Assembly (NCBI GenBank): GCA_028641055.1
Contig: CM054057.1
Coordinates: 581,485,940 to 581,549,939 of the forward strand
DNA: 64,000 bases
Source of the DNA: Alopecurus myosuroides
Taxonomy: Eukaryota; Streptophyta; Magnoliopsida; Poales; Poaceae
Direction: 5' to 3'
The notes beneath the pieces were generated by a model that was not told the origin of the DNA, ran no database searches, and worked only from the letters and a program-made list of their open reading frames with translations. Below are positions 11,204 to 21,237 of this stretch, in pieces. Positions within the stretch are counted from its first letter, which is position 1. Each line of letters starts with the position of its first letter. A program made the translations under genes and the position numbers.

Positions 11204-13515
11204 ATTGCTTGTCCTCAAGCAATTTAGTGACAATTGAGTGCGATAAAAGACTTTTACGAACACATTTCTTTCATATGATGTAAATATACTCACTATGTGG
11301 TCAAATACTTAATTATGCTCATGATAAGATACATGCAAGATACTGACACTTAATAGCTATGCAAACCATGAGCAGATAACAACATACTAATAGTAAACAA
11401 CATGAAGAATAACTATTTGCAAGATTGAAATATTCATAATAGGATCTGACAAAGTGGTATCTCGCTTGCCCTTAAATGTGGGGCAAAACATAAATGCCAG
11501 GGAACCTCTGAAGTTCAAGGGAAGACTAGAAGTAAAGATATCAAAGATACACGCATCAAAATTATACCGCAATCAACCATGCTTTGGGACAAACATATCA
11601 CACTAAGAATGATAACTATGCTCTCAAGAAAGTGCTCAAATAATATGGCGGATACTCAACATAAAAGTAAAAGAAAGGCCCTTCGCAGAGGGAAGCATGG
11701 ATCACTCATGTGCTAGAGCTTTTTATTTTATTAAACAGAGGTATTGAAAACATTTTGAGAGAGGTGTATGCTTATGTCAACGAATGGTAGACAGACAATA
11801 TGGTACGTCACAAGTCAACTGGATTCACAAGAGCGGCTCCCATGGTGAAGGACGCAACTGGTGTAGAAGGTCATCCCTCTTTCTCTTTTGTTTACACAAT
11901 TATGCTTTGACTGATAAATCAGGGGCAAAAAGAGTGAAGAGAATTTGTGTGTATTAATTTGGGGCTGGGCACCCCGCTGCCAGCTCTTCTATCATTTGGA
12001 TAAGCGGATGAAGCCACTAGTACAGGGTGTGAAATCCAATCAACAAGTGAGATAAAGATTCTCTATTTACGTCCTCATGAGCTAAAAAGGGGCACAAAAC
12101 AGGAATAATTTTTAGCAGGTTTTAAGGGTAGCACATGAGCAATTTACTTGGAGTGGCGGTTAAATACCACATATAGGTAGGTATGGTGGACACATTTGGC
12201 AAACTTTGGTTTTCAGGGATTTGGATGCACGAGTAGAGCTCATACTCAGTACAGGTGAAGGCTAGCAAATAGACAGGGAGCGACAATCAAGAGAGCAACA
12301 ACTATCATAATCATATTTGCGACAAAGTAAAATTAACTGAGGCGTAAAGTTGATACTAGAACTCTGAGGCAAAATAAATCATCGAGGCTTATTGACTTTT
12401 TGTTTCCAGTCTTAGCATGTGTGAGCATGTGCCAAGTCGATTCAAATGAAACATTCGGAGGAGGCCACCAAAATATCATACCCTTCTATGAATAAAACAA
12501 TGCGAACAAATCATTTACTATCAATATATTGGAACAAAACATGAGAGATCACGAACTAGTAAGCAACCATTAAGTCACATATATCTTATATGAACAAACT
12601 AAGCATGCTCACATAGATGGATATATGTACAAAAATGAAAGCAAATAGAATTCATACCAGCCTCTCACCGCAACTTGAATTATCATATATCGTCATTATT
12701 GCTCTTCACTTGTGGCTCGAATAATATATAATGAAAACCAAGCTCCAATGGAATCACGGACGACTGTTGAACTCTGCAACAAACTTTACAAAACCAAAGA
12801 AGAAGAACACATATTTTTGGGTTTTTCAATTAAAACACGAACAAAAAGAGAGCAAGCAAACAAAGCAAAAAAATCTTTTTGGGTTTTCGAAATGAAACAA
12901 GAACAAAATAAAACAAACAAACAAACCAAACAAAATATTTTTGGGTTTTTGAATATTAAACTGCAACTAAAAGATAAAGCAAACCAAATAAAGAAACTAA
13001 AGAGGCAAACAAAGACAAACAACATTTTTTTTTTTGGTCTTTTTGTGTTTTGGAAAGCGGAAACAAAACAATAAAAACAAAAGAAGCGAAAGAAACGAAA
13101 ACAAGCGAAAGAAACAAAGAGAAACAAAAACAAGCAAAAGAAGCAAAGAGAAAACATGGATATACAAAGAACCGACCGAACATGATATATAAATGAGTGT
13201 GATGTCGGTATACATCCCCCAAGCTTAGGCTTTTGGCCTAAGTGGAGATCAATCACCAAGGGGTACAAGAGGTGCCGTCCCCGTAATACGCCGAGGAGGA
13301 AACCTCCCCCTGATACGTGCTCGAAGATGCACCGGTGTGCTGCCTGTTGTGGTCCTCGGGAGGCGCGTCTCGCCTCTCCTACTGCCGGTAAAACTCCATG
13401 GTGCTCAGATGCTCGTCTATTTGATCCTTGGTGAGCGACCACGATGACCTGTCAATCTTATCTTCCCACGCTGGGATGAGCGGCCATCATCGTTGGTGAT
13501 ATCTCGGTAGATCCC
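11204..13515 (-). other. Post-pol non-coding region of the second Athila element
   Basis: No gene is seen. 11340-12700 is homologous (inverted) to 3800-4341 and 5682-6460. 12814-13060 is an A/C-rich degenerate tandem array with TTTTTGGG marks about 62 bp apart (12814, 12876, 12938). 13215-13235 carries a second CCCCCAAGCTTAGGC polypurine-like signature. A 218-codon Phe/Ser/Leu-rich minus frame across the A-rich array is compositional noise. Confidence 0.6.
12814..13060. repeat. Degenerate ~62-bp tandem repeat, A/C-rich
   Basis: Three or more copies of a unit beginning TTTTTGGGTTTT and followed by about 50 bases rich in AAAC/AAAG. GGG marks are at about 12819, 12881 and 12943 (62-bp spacing), with a more diverged fourth copy near 13025. 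Confidence 0.6.
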
Positions 13516-13965
13516 TTAGAGGTCTACTGGTCTATCTTGAATCCTGCTTGCCGTCCCGGTGGTGTCGATAACTATAATAGCACAAAATTCCACCAAGGAC
13601 AAAGACACAGAACTACTATATAATTTGAATGCAACAGTTGGGCCATACTGAGAGTTCTGAAATTTAAAGCTCTTAACAAAAGCTTTTGTAAGCGTGGCAT
13701 ACTGAGGGCTTTCATCCTCCATAAAGTTGGTGAGACCAACTCTCTTAACAAGCATAAGAAAGTCATCTAAAAGACCTGCATTTCTTAAAAATGTGTGACA
13801 AGGAAAGCTAGATGGGTAAATGATACCGTCATCTTCTGCATCATTAATAGTTGACGCCATAACGTCTTCATTATATGAGGGCCTTGATGAAGTAGACGAG
13901 CGTGATGGCCTTGTCCTTCTAGGAGCATCACTCCTAAATATCTCATCAAAGTTGAACCTATCCAT
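13516..13965 (-). CDS. Athila post-pol (env-position) ORF, partial
   Basis: A 149-codon frame from MDRFNFDEIF to a stop at 13516. It has a Ser/Arg-rich N-terminus, then a segment (HTFLRNAGLLDDFL, later FKLYSSSVSLSLVEFC) resembling the N-terminal part of the extra ORF found after pol in Athila-lineage elements, sometimes annotated as a putative plant transposon domain. Full-length versions are several hundred residues, so this is truncated. Position between protease remnant and 3' non-coding region fits. Its role in the element is unknown; homology is by pattern only. Confidence 0.45.
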   Translation of the reverse strand: MDRFNFDEIFRSDAPRRTRPSRSSTSSRPSYNEDVMASTINDAEDDGIIYPSSFPCHTFLRNAGLLDDFLMLVKRVGLTNFMEDESPQYATLTKAFVKSFKFQNSQYGPTVAFKLYSSSVSLSLVEFCAIIVIDTTGTASRIQDRPVDL

Positions 13966-14925
13966 CTCTGAAATTTTTCAACAAGCATCATAAAAATTAA
14001 TTTCAAGCAACTATAAGGTGGAGACTACCATAGGGACTTCTATGAGAGCTAAACATACATCAAAACTATATTATTTCTACTCAAATCAAGCATGCAAACT
14101 CACATAAGCTGTCACCTACAGTACCAAAATACTCAAGAAATACTTCACTAAACAAAATTCTACTTGGATCATCGGAGGAGTCACATACTGGAGAGAAAAT
14201 GCACCAAATTTCAGCACAAAAGATGGGCTGAGCAAAGAGATTGAAAAATTTCGAGGAAGAACAGAAAGAACTCGGGTTCCAGGAAATGTGTTGAGTTTAG
14301 GAGGTGAGAGAAGGAACTTTGGCAGGGGGGAGAGTTAGTGGGGGGGCCAGGGGGCCCCACACCATGGGCTGGCGCCACCAGGGGCAGGCCGCGCCACCCT
14401 AAGGTGTGCCTGCCTGGTGGGTCCCCCTGGGGTCTCCTAGGTGGCTTTCTGCCTCGTTTTTTACGTAAAAATTTATTATAATTTTTCTGGAATTTTTCGA
14501 GAATCTTTATTTTTGAGGTATTTCCAGAATTTTAATAATTAATAAAAACCGGGAAAAAAAGTGAAAACGTGGAAAACAAAACCAAAACCAGAACTGCAGA
14601 GGTTCTAAGACATTCCAATGAAATAACATCCAAATAAAACAAAGGTGGTAGTGGTGAAAACAAAAGTATGGGTGGTGAAATAATGCATAACCTCAGTAAA
14701 CAGGGTGAAAACATCAGGAAAACATGCATAAGGATGGTGGAAAACATGATTGCACTCAAGTAATAATGTGAAGAAAAGTAAACATGGTGAAAACGTAATG
14801 GGGAAGGTGAAAACATAGTGAAAACATTGTCCATTTCACTTAAAATCATTTTGTTAACAAGGGTGATCAAGTCTTGCTACCAAAATAATTTTATATGAAA
14901 CAAAACTCGGTTTCCCACTTAATAA
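13966..14925 (-). other. Non-coding or deleted stretch of the second Athila element
   Basis: RT, RNase H and integrase are expected here in element order but absent. The sequence has a GC-rich block (14330-14450) and a low-complexity tract (14550-14840) with repeated GTGAAAAC. I see no gene. Confidence 0.5.
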
Positions 14926-15318
14926 TTATGTTACCTCAACCTTGATAGTCATAGTCCCAATCATAATAATTTCGTATTCTTTGGGTGGCTTTGGAATAGG
15001 AAAATAAAATTCTCCAATCTTGATGGTTTCAACATTTTCAATGGAATTTAGCCCATATTTTCTATCAATCTTCTTGGGAAAATAAACAATGTGCTCTTTA
15101 TCATTAACATTAAAAGTAACGTTTCCTTGATTGCAATCAATAACAGCCCCTGCAGTATTAAGAAAAGGTCTTCCAAGAATAATAGACATATTATCATCTT
15201 CAGGCATTTCCAACACAAAAAAGTCAGTTAATATCAGACAATTATTAGCAACTTGAACAGGAACATTCTTATATATACCCACGGGAATAGCAGTAGACTT
15301 ATCAGCCATTTGCAAAGA
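14926..15318 (-). pseudogene. Athila gag-pol retropepsin C-terminal fragment
   Basis: The minus-strand frame reads through ADKSTAIPVG, then ILGRPFLNTAGAVIDCNQG, which is the flap and C-terminal half of the gypsy aspartic protease (ILGRPFL is the conserved core after the active site). The catalytic D-S/T-G upstream is cut off at the junction with the Tat element at 15318/15319. No RT follows. It is a dead remnant that shows the element once carried a pol-type polyprotein. Confidence 0.8.
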
Positions 15319-16083
15319 TATATCAGTTGGTGAAAGCCAAACAAATTGCTCAAGATGCCGGCAATGCCGAAAACCTCCGCCGAGAAAACCTGGATCTTCA
15401 CAAGCTCACTGTGAAGTTGCAGCAGGACCTGGAGGCCAGCCAACTGGCCGTTGGCATTGCCGAGTCCAATGCCTCCAACCAAGCAGCCAAGGACAAGGAC
15501 ACCATCCGAGATTTGGAGAATGCATTGAACCAGCGCTTTGAGGAGGGCTCCGAGACGGACAAGATTCTCGGTAAGTACTTTACCTTTTACCGGATTTTCC
15601 ATGTTTATATCTTTCTCTGTTTTTTCTAACACTTTTGTGTTTTACTGAAACAGGAGATAGCCCCCAGCTTGAGAAAATCCGAACTTTTGGGAAGGTATTC
15701 ACCGCAATCAAGGCTGCGGGGATGTTGCTGGTCAACAAATGCCTTCTTCCAGGTCTGGGGAGTTCTCGGAAGTTGCAAAACTTTTGGAAGCCATCTTGGA
15801 GGTGGCGGAGTCCAGGGAGTCCACCCTTCGCTCTGCGGCACGTGGTGGTGCGCGCATGGCTCTAGGGCTCATGCGCATGCACTACCCAACTGCCAAATCT
15901 TGGCGCGTAGCATCCGGCATCCCTCAAGGATACACGGAGGCGCTGAGGGCCAGCATCTTTGATGAAATCAAAGGTCACACCACCAAGATTGCCAACATGG
16001 TGAACGTCTCCATCTTCTATCCGGAGGAAGCTATCCCGGAAATTCCCGAGGAATCCAGCAGCGAAGACGACTCGGATGCCTGA
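15319..16083 (+). pseudogene. Antisense Tat gene, last two exons (coiled-coil C-terminus)
   Basis: Exon 15319-15570 encodes a heptad-like Leu/Lys/Glu coiled coil; donor GTAAGT at 15571. The intron ends at CAG 15651-15653; the last exon runs 15654-16083 to TGA and ends in an acidic tail (EESSSEDDSDA). A -1 frame break lies near 15735. Architecture matches the last exons of the antisense gene at 47454-52664: coiled coil, intron, conserved block, acidic end. The N-terminal domain is lost at the deletion junction. Function is unknown. Confidence 0.65.
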
Positions 16084-16701
16084 AGGAAGCTGCCTCGTCC
16101 TGGGTAGGAGATAGGAAATAGAAGCATTACTGATCTTACAATGTAAACTTATTGTAATTCTTTCTGTTCTTTTGTATAAACAAGTACTCCGCCTATTGCA
16201 GTAATATTATTTAATCTTTGCAAGTTTTCCGGGATTAATTCCTTTATCTTCTAAGTTCTCTGGTTTATATGCTTTAACTGTCCTTAGTGTTTGAAATGGC
16301 TCGATAGTATTTTAATCTTCATGCCAAGTGACTAGGTATAACCAACCAGTCGAAACTCGGAAACATGGATTATACTAAAGGCATTTTCACTTACTAGCTT
16401 CAGTGACCCAACATAAAAACAATCAGATAATACTTAGAGAACAGTAAGGAATTTTTTGAAATGAAACTCAGACAAGCAGGCACAATGGTTTCCTTAAGCC
16501 TTTTTAGGCTGAAAATCATTCGGTTTTTTAACACCGAGCACGCAGGCACAATTCGGGTTAACATTGAGTATTTTGAAAGATCATTGGGAAATAGATAAGA
16601 CGGAATTATGCTTTATACTATAATAAACATGTAAAAAACATAGAGTACGAATTACGACAACTTTATTTCATGATCTCAAAGATGTTTACATAGAAATTGA
16701 A
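16084..16701. other. Spacer between antisense gene and integrase of the first Tat element
   Basis: The two coding units converge on this 618-bp AT-rich stretch. No ORF is supported. It is the likely shared 3'-UTR/terminator zone for opposing transcripts. Confidence 0.5.
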
Positions 16702-18288
16702 CTAAGTATAGAAGGGATGTAACTGCTGGATGCTCCAGGGTCTTTTGGTCTCCCCTAGTTCGTCATCTATCTTTCTCTTTCTTTTGTGATTCGGCTTTTC
16801 GGTATCATCTTCCGTGTCTCGAATATCTACAAGATAGTATGATCCATTTTTCATAGCCTTGTTGATGACAAATGGTCCTTCCCAAACTGGGGCCAATTTG
16901 TGCTTTCTTTGTTGTACCAATTTTAGCACTAAGTCACCTTTTTTAAAAGAACGATGTCTGATTTTCCGACTATGGTAACGTCGTAAACCTTGCAGATAAA
17001 TGGCAGATCTTTGAAGCACAAGTTCTCGTTCTTCCTCTAGGAGATCGACCGCATCCTGTCGTGCACTTTCGGCATCCGAGTCATCAAAAGACAGTACTCT
17101 TGGGATATCATGGATCATGTCCGTTGGAAGGACTGCTTCCGCGCCGTAAACTAAGAAAAACGGGGGTTGCCCTGTTGACCTATTTGGCGTCGTTTGAATA
17201 CTCCAAAGCACAGAGGGTAACGCTTCCACCCATGCTCCAGCTGCTCTATGAAGAGGAGATTCGAGTCTTGGGCGTATTCCTTGCAGGATGGAACTATTCA
17301 TTCTTTCAACCTGCCCATTGGATTGCGGGTGTGCCACAGATGCAAGATCTAGACGTATTCCCGTTTGTCGATAATATTTTGCCAACACTCCAATAGAGAG
17401 ATTTGTCCCGTTGTCGGTTATTATGCTGTGTGGAACGCCGTACCTCATGACTATGTCAATGATGAAATTTTTGGCAGTTACACCGTCAAGCTTTTTGATG
17501 GGTTTTTCCTCCACCCACTTGGTATACTTATGCACTTCAACGAGTAGATGTGTAAGTCCACCTCTTGCAGTTTTGAATGGTCCCATCATATCTAGCCCCC
17601 AGACCGCGAACGGCCATGTAATAGGGATAATTTTGAGTGCTTGGACTAGCATATTCGTCTGCTTGGCGTAATACAGACATCCGACACATGTATTGACTAT
17701 GTGTTCGGCGTCTGTCTTGGCTGTTAGCAAGAAAAACCCTGCACAGAATGCTTTCTTAACTATGCTTTTTGATTGAGCATGATGTCCGCAATCTCCCGCA
17801 TAGATTTCTTGCAGAATTTCTCCACCCTCTTCTGGCGAAATACATCGCAGAATAATTCCGGTAGTGCTACGTTTATACAGGCAACCATTGATTACCGTGT
17901 ATCCTTTGCATCGACGTTTTATTTGTCTTTGCAAGACCTCGCCTACTCCATCCGGGTACTTCTGATCTACGAAGAAGTTTAGATATGGAATTGTCCAATC
18001 CGGGTTAACGAGCAGGACTTCGATTGACTTGGAAACTAGAGGATAGTCGACATCTCCACCTTTTATGGATGGTTCATGCAAATGCTGGACAAACACACCT
18101 GGTGGTAGGGTTTTCACTCTTTCCGAGCCCATGCGGGCTAATGCGTCCGCGTTCCAGTTTTCTTCCCTTTTGACATGAAGTACTTCAAATCTCAGGAAGC
18201 AGATTGCAAACTCGTCCACCGTTCTCCAATATTCGGCCATGATGGGGCTTTTAGCGTCCCATGTTTGGTTGAGCTGATGTTGTACCAA
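16702..18288 (-). CDS. RNase H C-terminus plus integrase, first Tat element
   Basis: A 528-codon open frame. The N-terminal third finishes RNase H (REENWNADALAR). The integrase zinc domain follows: GHHAQS, then CVGC. The catalytic core has the first Asp in WGLDMMGPF, the second in IITDNGTN and the Glu in NGQVERMN, i.e. an intact D,D-E set. A C-terminal GKGD-like segment and an HPFYT end follow. Integrase inserts the cDNA into host DNA. This is the best preserved module of an otherwise broken element. A normal element makes it as part of one polyprotein, so the internal start is not used. Confidence 0.85.
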   Translation of the reverse strand: MVQHQLNQTWDAKSPIMAEYWRTVDEFAICFLRFEVLHVKREENWNADALARMGSERVKTLPPGVFVQHLHEPSIKGGDVDYPLVSKSIEVLLVNPDWTIPYLNFFVDQKYPDGVGEVLQRQIKRRCKGYTVINGCLYKRSTTGIILRCISPEEGGEILQEIYAGDCGHHAQSKSIVKKAFCAGFFLLTAKTDAEHIVNTCVGCLYYAKQTNMLVQALKIIPITWPFAVWGLDMMGPFKTARGGLTHLLVEVHKYTKWVEEKPIKKLDGVTAKNFIIDIVMRYGVPHSIITDNGTNLSIGVLAKYYRQTGIRLDLASVAHPQSNGQVERMNSSILQGIRPRLESPLHRAAGAWVEALPSVLWSIQTTPNRSTGQPPFFLVYGAEAVLPTDMIHDIPRVLSFDDSDAESARQDAVDLLEEERELVLQRSAIYLQGLRRYHSRKIRHRSFKKGDLVLKLVQQRKHKLAPVWEGPFVINKAMKNGSYYLVDIRDTEDDTEKPNHKRKRKIDDELGETKRPWSIQQLHPFYT

Positions 18289-18323
18289 ATCTGAGTCACC
18301 GTAGCATAGTATGTGTTTGACAC

Positions 18324-19362
18324 CTATTTATTTTGCAATATGCAAGCCATGAAGCAAAGCTTCGTACTCTGCCACATTATTGCTGGCGTTGAAGTGTATT
18401 TGTAATAATACTCCATTGTGTCTCCCTTGGGGGATTTTAGGACTACACCAGCTCCAGCGCCTTCCTTCATCTTGGATCCATCAAAGTGCATAACCCAGTA
18501 TTCCGACTCCGGCATTGGTGTATTTTCCATTGCTTCTGTCCAGTCAGCAACGAAATCTGCCAACACCTGGGATTTTATTGCCGTTCGGGGTTGGTACTTA
18601 ATGTCGAACGCAGCCAACTCGATGCCCCATTTGGCTACTCGGCCTGTTGCGTCTGCATTGTTGATTATATCCCCTAGTGGTGCTTTGCGTACCACTGTTA
18701 TGGAATGTCCTTGGAAGTAATGACAGAGTTTTCGAGATGCGAAAAATACGCCATATGCTAGTTTTTGATAGTGCGGATATCTTTGCTTGGACTCGGAAAA
18801 AACTTCACTTACATAATACACTGGATGTTGATCTGGTATGGTTTGCTCGTCTTTCCGCCTTTCCACAACTATTACTGCGCTGATAACCCTGTTTGTTGCT
18901 GTGAGGTACAATAACATGGGTTCTTCGTCTTTTGGTGATGCCAAAATCGGAGCTTTCATCAAGGTTTCTTTTAACCGAGTTAATGTTTCATCCGCCTCTT
19001 CTGTCCACACAAATTTGTCGGATTCAATTTGTATAATGGCAGAGCTTTGTCTCCTAGTCGGCTTATAAACCTGCTGAAGGCAGCTGCAGAACCCGTCAAT
19101 CTTTGTACATCTTTTAAGCACGTAGGCCTTGAGATGTTTAGGATTGCCTTGATCTTTTCCGGGTTTACTTCTACTCCTCTGTGAGAAACATTGAAACCCA
19201 GAAGTTTTCCTGAGGGAACCCCGAATACGCACTTCAATGGATTCAACTTCATTTTATAAGTGCGCAAATTTTCGAAGGTTTCTCGCAAATCCTCAAGGAG
19301 CGTGTCCTTTCCTTGGAAATGACGGCAATGTCGTCCACGTAAACGTGAACATTTTTGCCAAT
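18324..19362 (-). pseudogene. RT C-terminal half and RNase H, first Tat element
   Basis: Directly after a TAG at 19360-19362 the frame continues GKNVHVYVDD, the RT catalytic YVDD box, then a frame break near 19290. The thumb/connection follows (KMKLNPLKCVFGVPSGKLLG), then the RNase H start with catalytic Asp in MHFDGSK near 18480. The stop replaces what is a Gln in the second Tat element (CLHDQLGKN there, CLHS-stop-IGKN here). Reverse transcription function is lost. Confidence 0.75.
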
Positions 19363-19926
19363 CTAACTATGCAAACATCGTTGCATGCAATGCTGGTAAG
19401 TTGCGCCTGCGTTCTTCAGGCCAAAAGGCATGGTTATGTAGTAGTATGTTCCATATGGGGTTATGAAGGAGGTTTTGATTTGATCTTCTTCCTTCATACG
19501 TATTTGATGGTACCCGGAGTAAGCGTCCAAAAAGCATAAAAACTCGGAGCCAGCAGTGGCATCTATTGTTTGATCGATTCGCGGTAACGCAGATCTATCT
19601 TTTGGACACAATTTGTTCAGGCCGGTGTAATCTATACACATCCTAAGAACATTACTATCTTTCTTCGGGACTAGTACTGGGTTTGCAGACCCTTCAGTAT
19701 GTATAACTTCCCGGATAAAATCAGCTGCCAATAGCCGGATAATTTCCTTGCCAATAGCCTTCCGTCTTCTTCCGTCAAATCGACGGAGACCTTGTTTAAC
19801 GGGTTTAGATCCTGGAATTACCTTGAGTTGGTGCTCAGCAAGTTCCCTGGGTACGCCTGGCATGTCCGCTGGACACCATGCGAAAATATCCCAGTTCTCA
19901 CGGAGAAACTTGATGAGCTCGCTTTC
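19363..19926 (-). pseudogene. RT N-terminal half, first Tat element
   Basis: The frame in phase with gag-protease after the UAG at 19927-19929 runs through PGVPRELAEHQL, KPVKQGLRRF, MCIDYTGLNKLCPKD, LDAYSGYHQI and MPFGLKNAGATYQ. These are the fingers and palm motifs of gypsy RT. It ends at a premature TAG (19360-19362) just before YVDD. Confidence 0.8.
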
Positions 19927-19929
19927 CTA
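19927..19929 (-). promoter_or_regulatory. In-frame UAG between protease and RT (candidate readthrough site), first Tat element
   Basis: The frame reads TDK-stop-ESELIKFLREN with no frame change, and the RT continues in phase. The 13 bases AAATAGGAAAGCG around the stop are identical in the second Tat element (56874-56876) although the flanking codons differ. Conservation of a stop at one point of the polyprotein suggests programmed readthrough to set the Gag:Pol ratio. Confidence 0.6.
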
Positions 19930-21237
19930 TTTGTCGGTCATGCTAGTTCCCACTACGACAAACTTTGTCGGATCTTTGGGATGTAGGATAACCTGTCTGG
20001 TATTCTCAGAAGCTTTGAAGCTGTCTGCCGGCTTCCGGCTTTCTTTTCTTGCCGGCATTTCTGTTGGTGATACTTCTTTTGCCAGCTCTTTCAGTTCTTC
20101 CTTTGCTATCACCTTTTCTGTGCAGAGGGCGTTTTCCTTTTCCAGCTCGTTTTCCAATTTGAAGTCTCCCTTTATGGTGATTACTTCTCCTTTTGGCCCC
20201 GGCATCTTCAGCTTGTTATAGATATAACATGATCTTGCCATGAACTTGGCGAAAGCTGGACGTCCGAGTATTGCGTGATACACGCTTTCGAATGTCACAA
20301 CCTCGAAGGACACTTTTTCCCGACGGAAATGTTCTTTCTCTCCAAAGGTTACGTCTAGGGAAATTTCTCCTAGGGATCGTGCTTGTCTGCCAGGAACGAT
20401 GTCGTGAAAACGTATGTTGCTATGATTGAGTTGGGTCTCGGAGATTCGCAGATGCTTCAATGTATCCAGGTACATTATGTTGATGCTGGATCCTCCATCC
20501 ATCAACACTCTTTTTAGCCTAGTGTTTTGAACAATAGGACTTACAACTAGAGCTTGCGTGCCGGGTTCTGGGATGTTTCCGGGATGATCAGATTGATCCC
20601 AGGTAATTGGTGTGTTTGAGTACTTCAAGAATTTCGGGGTTGGTGGGACAACCGCGTTTATTTCACGAAGTGTTCTCTTTGCCACCTTTGCCGAGGGAGT
20701 TGCCAGGAAAGTTAGGTTGCATTCTCCGTCAACTCTCGGAAACTTAGCCTCGCCTTTTCGTTGTTGTTCTTGAATTTTTTCATCAGTGTCTGATTCACTG
20801 TCTTCTTTTTCAGCTTCTGGCTTTTGCTTGGAGAATTTCCTTTTGGAATTCTTCCCTTTGCTTCCGGATCCTTCACTGCCCTTCATATGCTTGTTGAGCC
20901 GGCATTGTGCGTTGGTGTGGGTGGGTTTCCCGAATTGCGAATGGTGGACACAGTTTTCCGACTTAATTCTTTCACACTCTTCTTTTGTGTAGGCGATCGG
21001 TTCTATGCTTCGTCCTTTCCATTTGCTCTCATTTTCTCTTCCAAAGGCTATGTTAACTTCTTTGGGTTTTTGCTGTGCTTCTGGAGTTGCTTTTTTCTCA
21101 GGACGAGGGGTCTTTTTGGCTTGAATCAAAGTGTTGATATTTCCACCTCTCGCTCTGATGTCGTCTTCGGCCGCTGCGTGCTCATTTGCGATTGTAAGCA
21201 TAGATCCGAGATCCTTGTGCTTTTTTGAACCGATCAT
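19930..21237 (-). CDS. Gag C-terminus and retropepsin, first Tat element
   Basis: An open frame of about 435 codons ending at the UAG. It holds a Lys/Glu-rich linker with a gag zinc-knuckle-like CVHHSQFGKPTHTNAQC, then the aspartic protease with catalytic LMDGGSSINIMY near 20500 and ILGRPAFAKFM near 20260. The active-site D-G-G is intact here, unlike in the second element. Protease processes the polyprotein in the virus-like particle. Confidence 0.8.

Noticed and set aside
12786..13442. 218-codon minus-strand frame rich in Phe, Ser, Leu and Cys
   Set aside because: It is the pyrimidine-rich complement of an A-rich tandem array in a gypsy 3' region; composition alone keeps it open.
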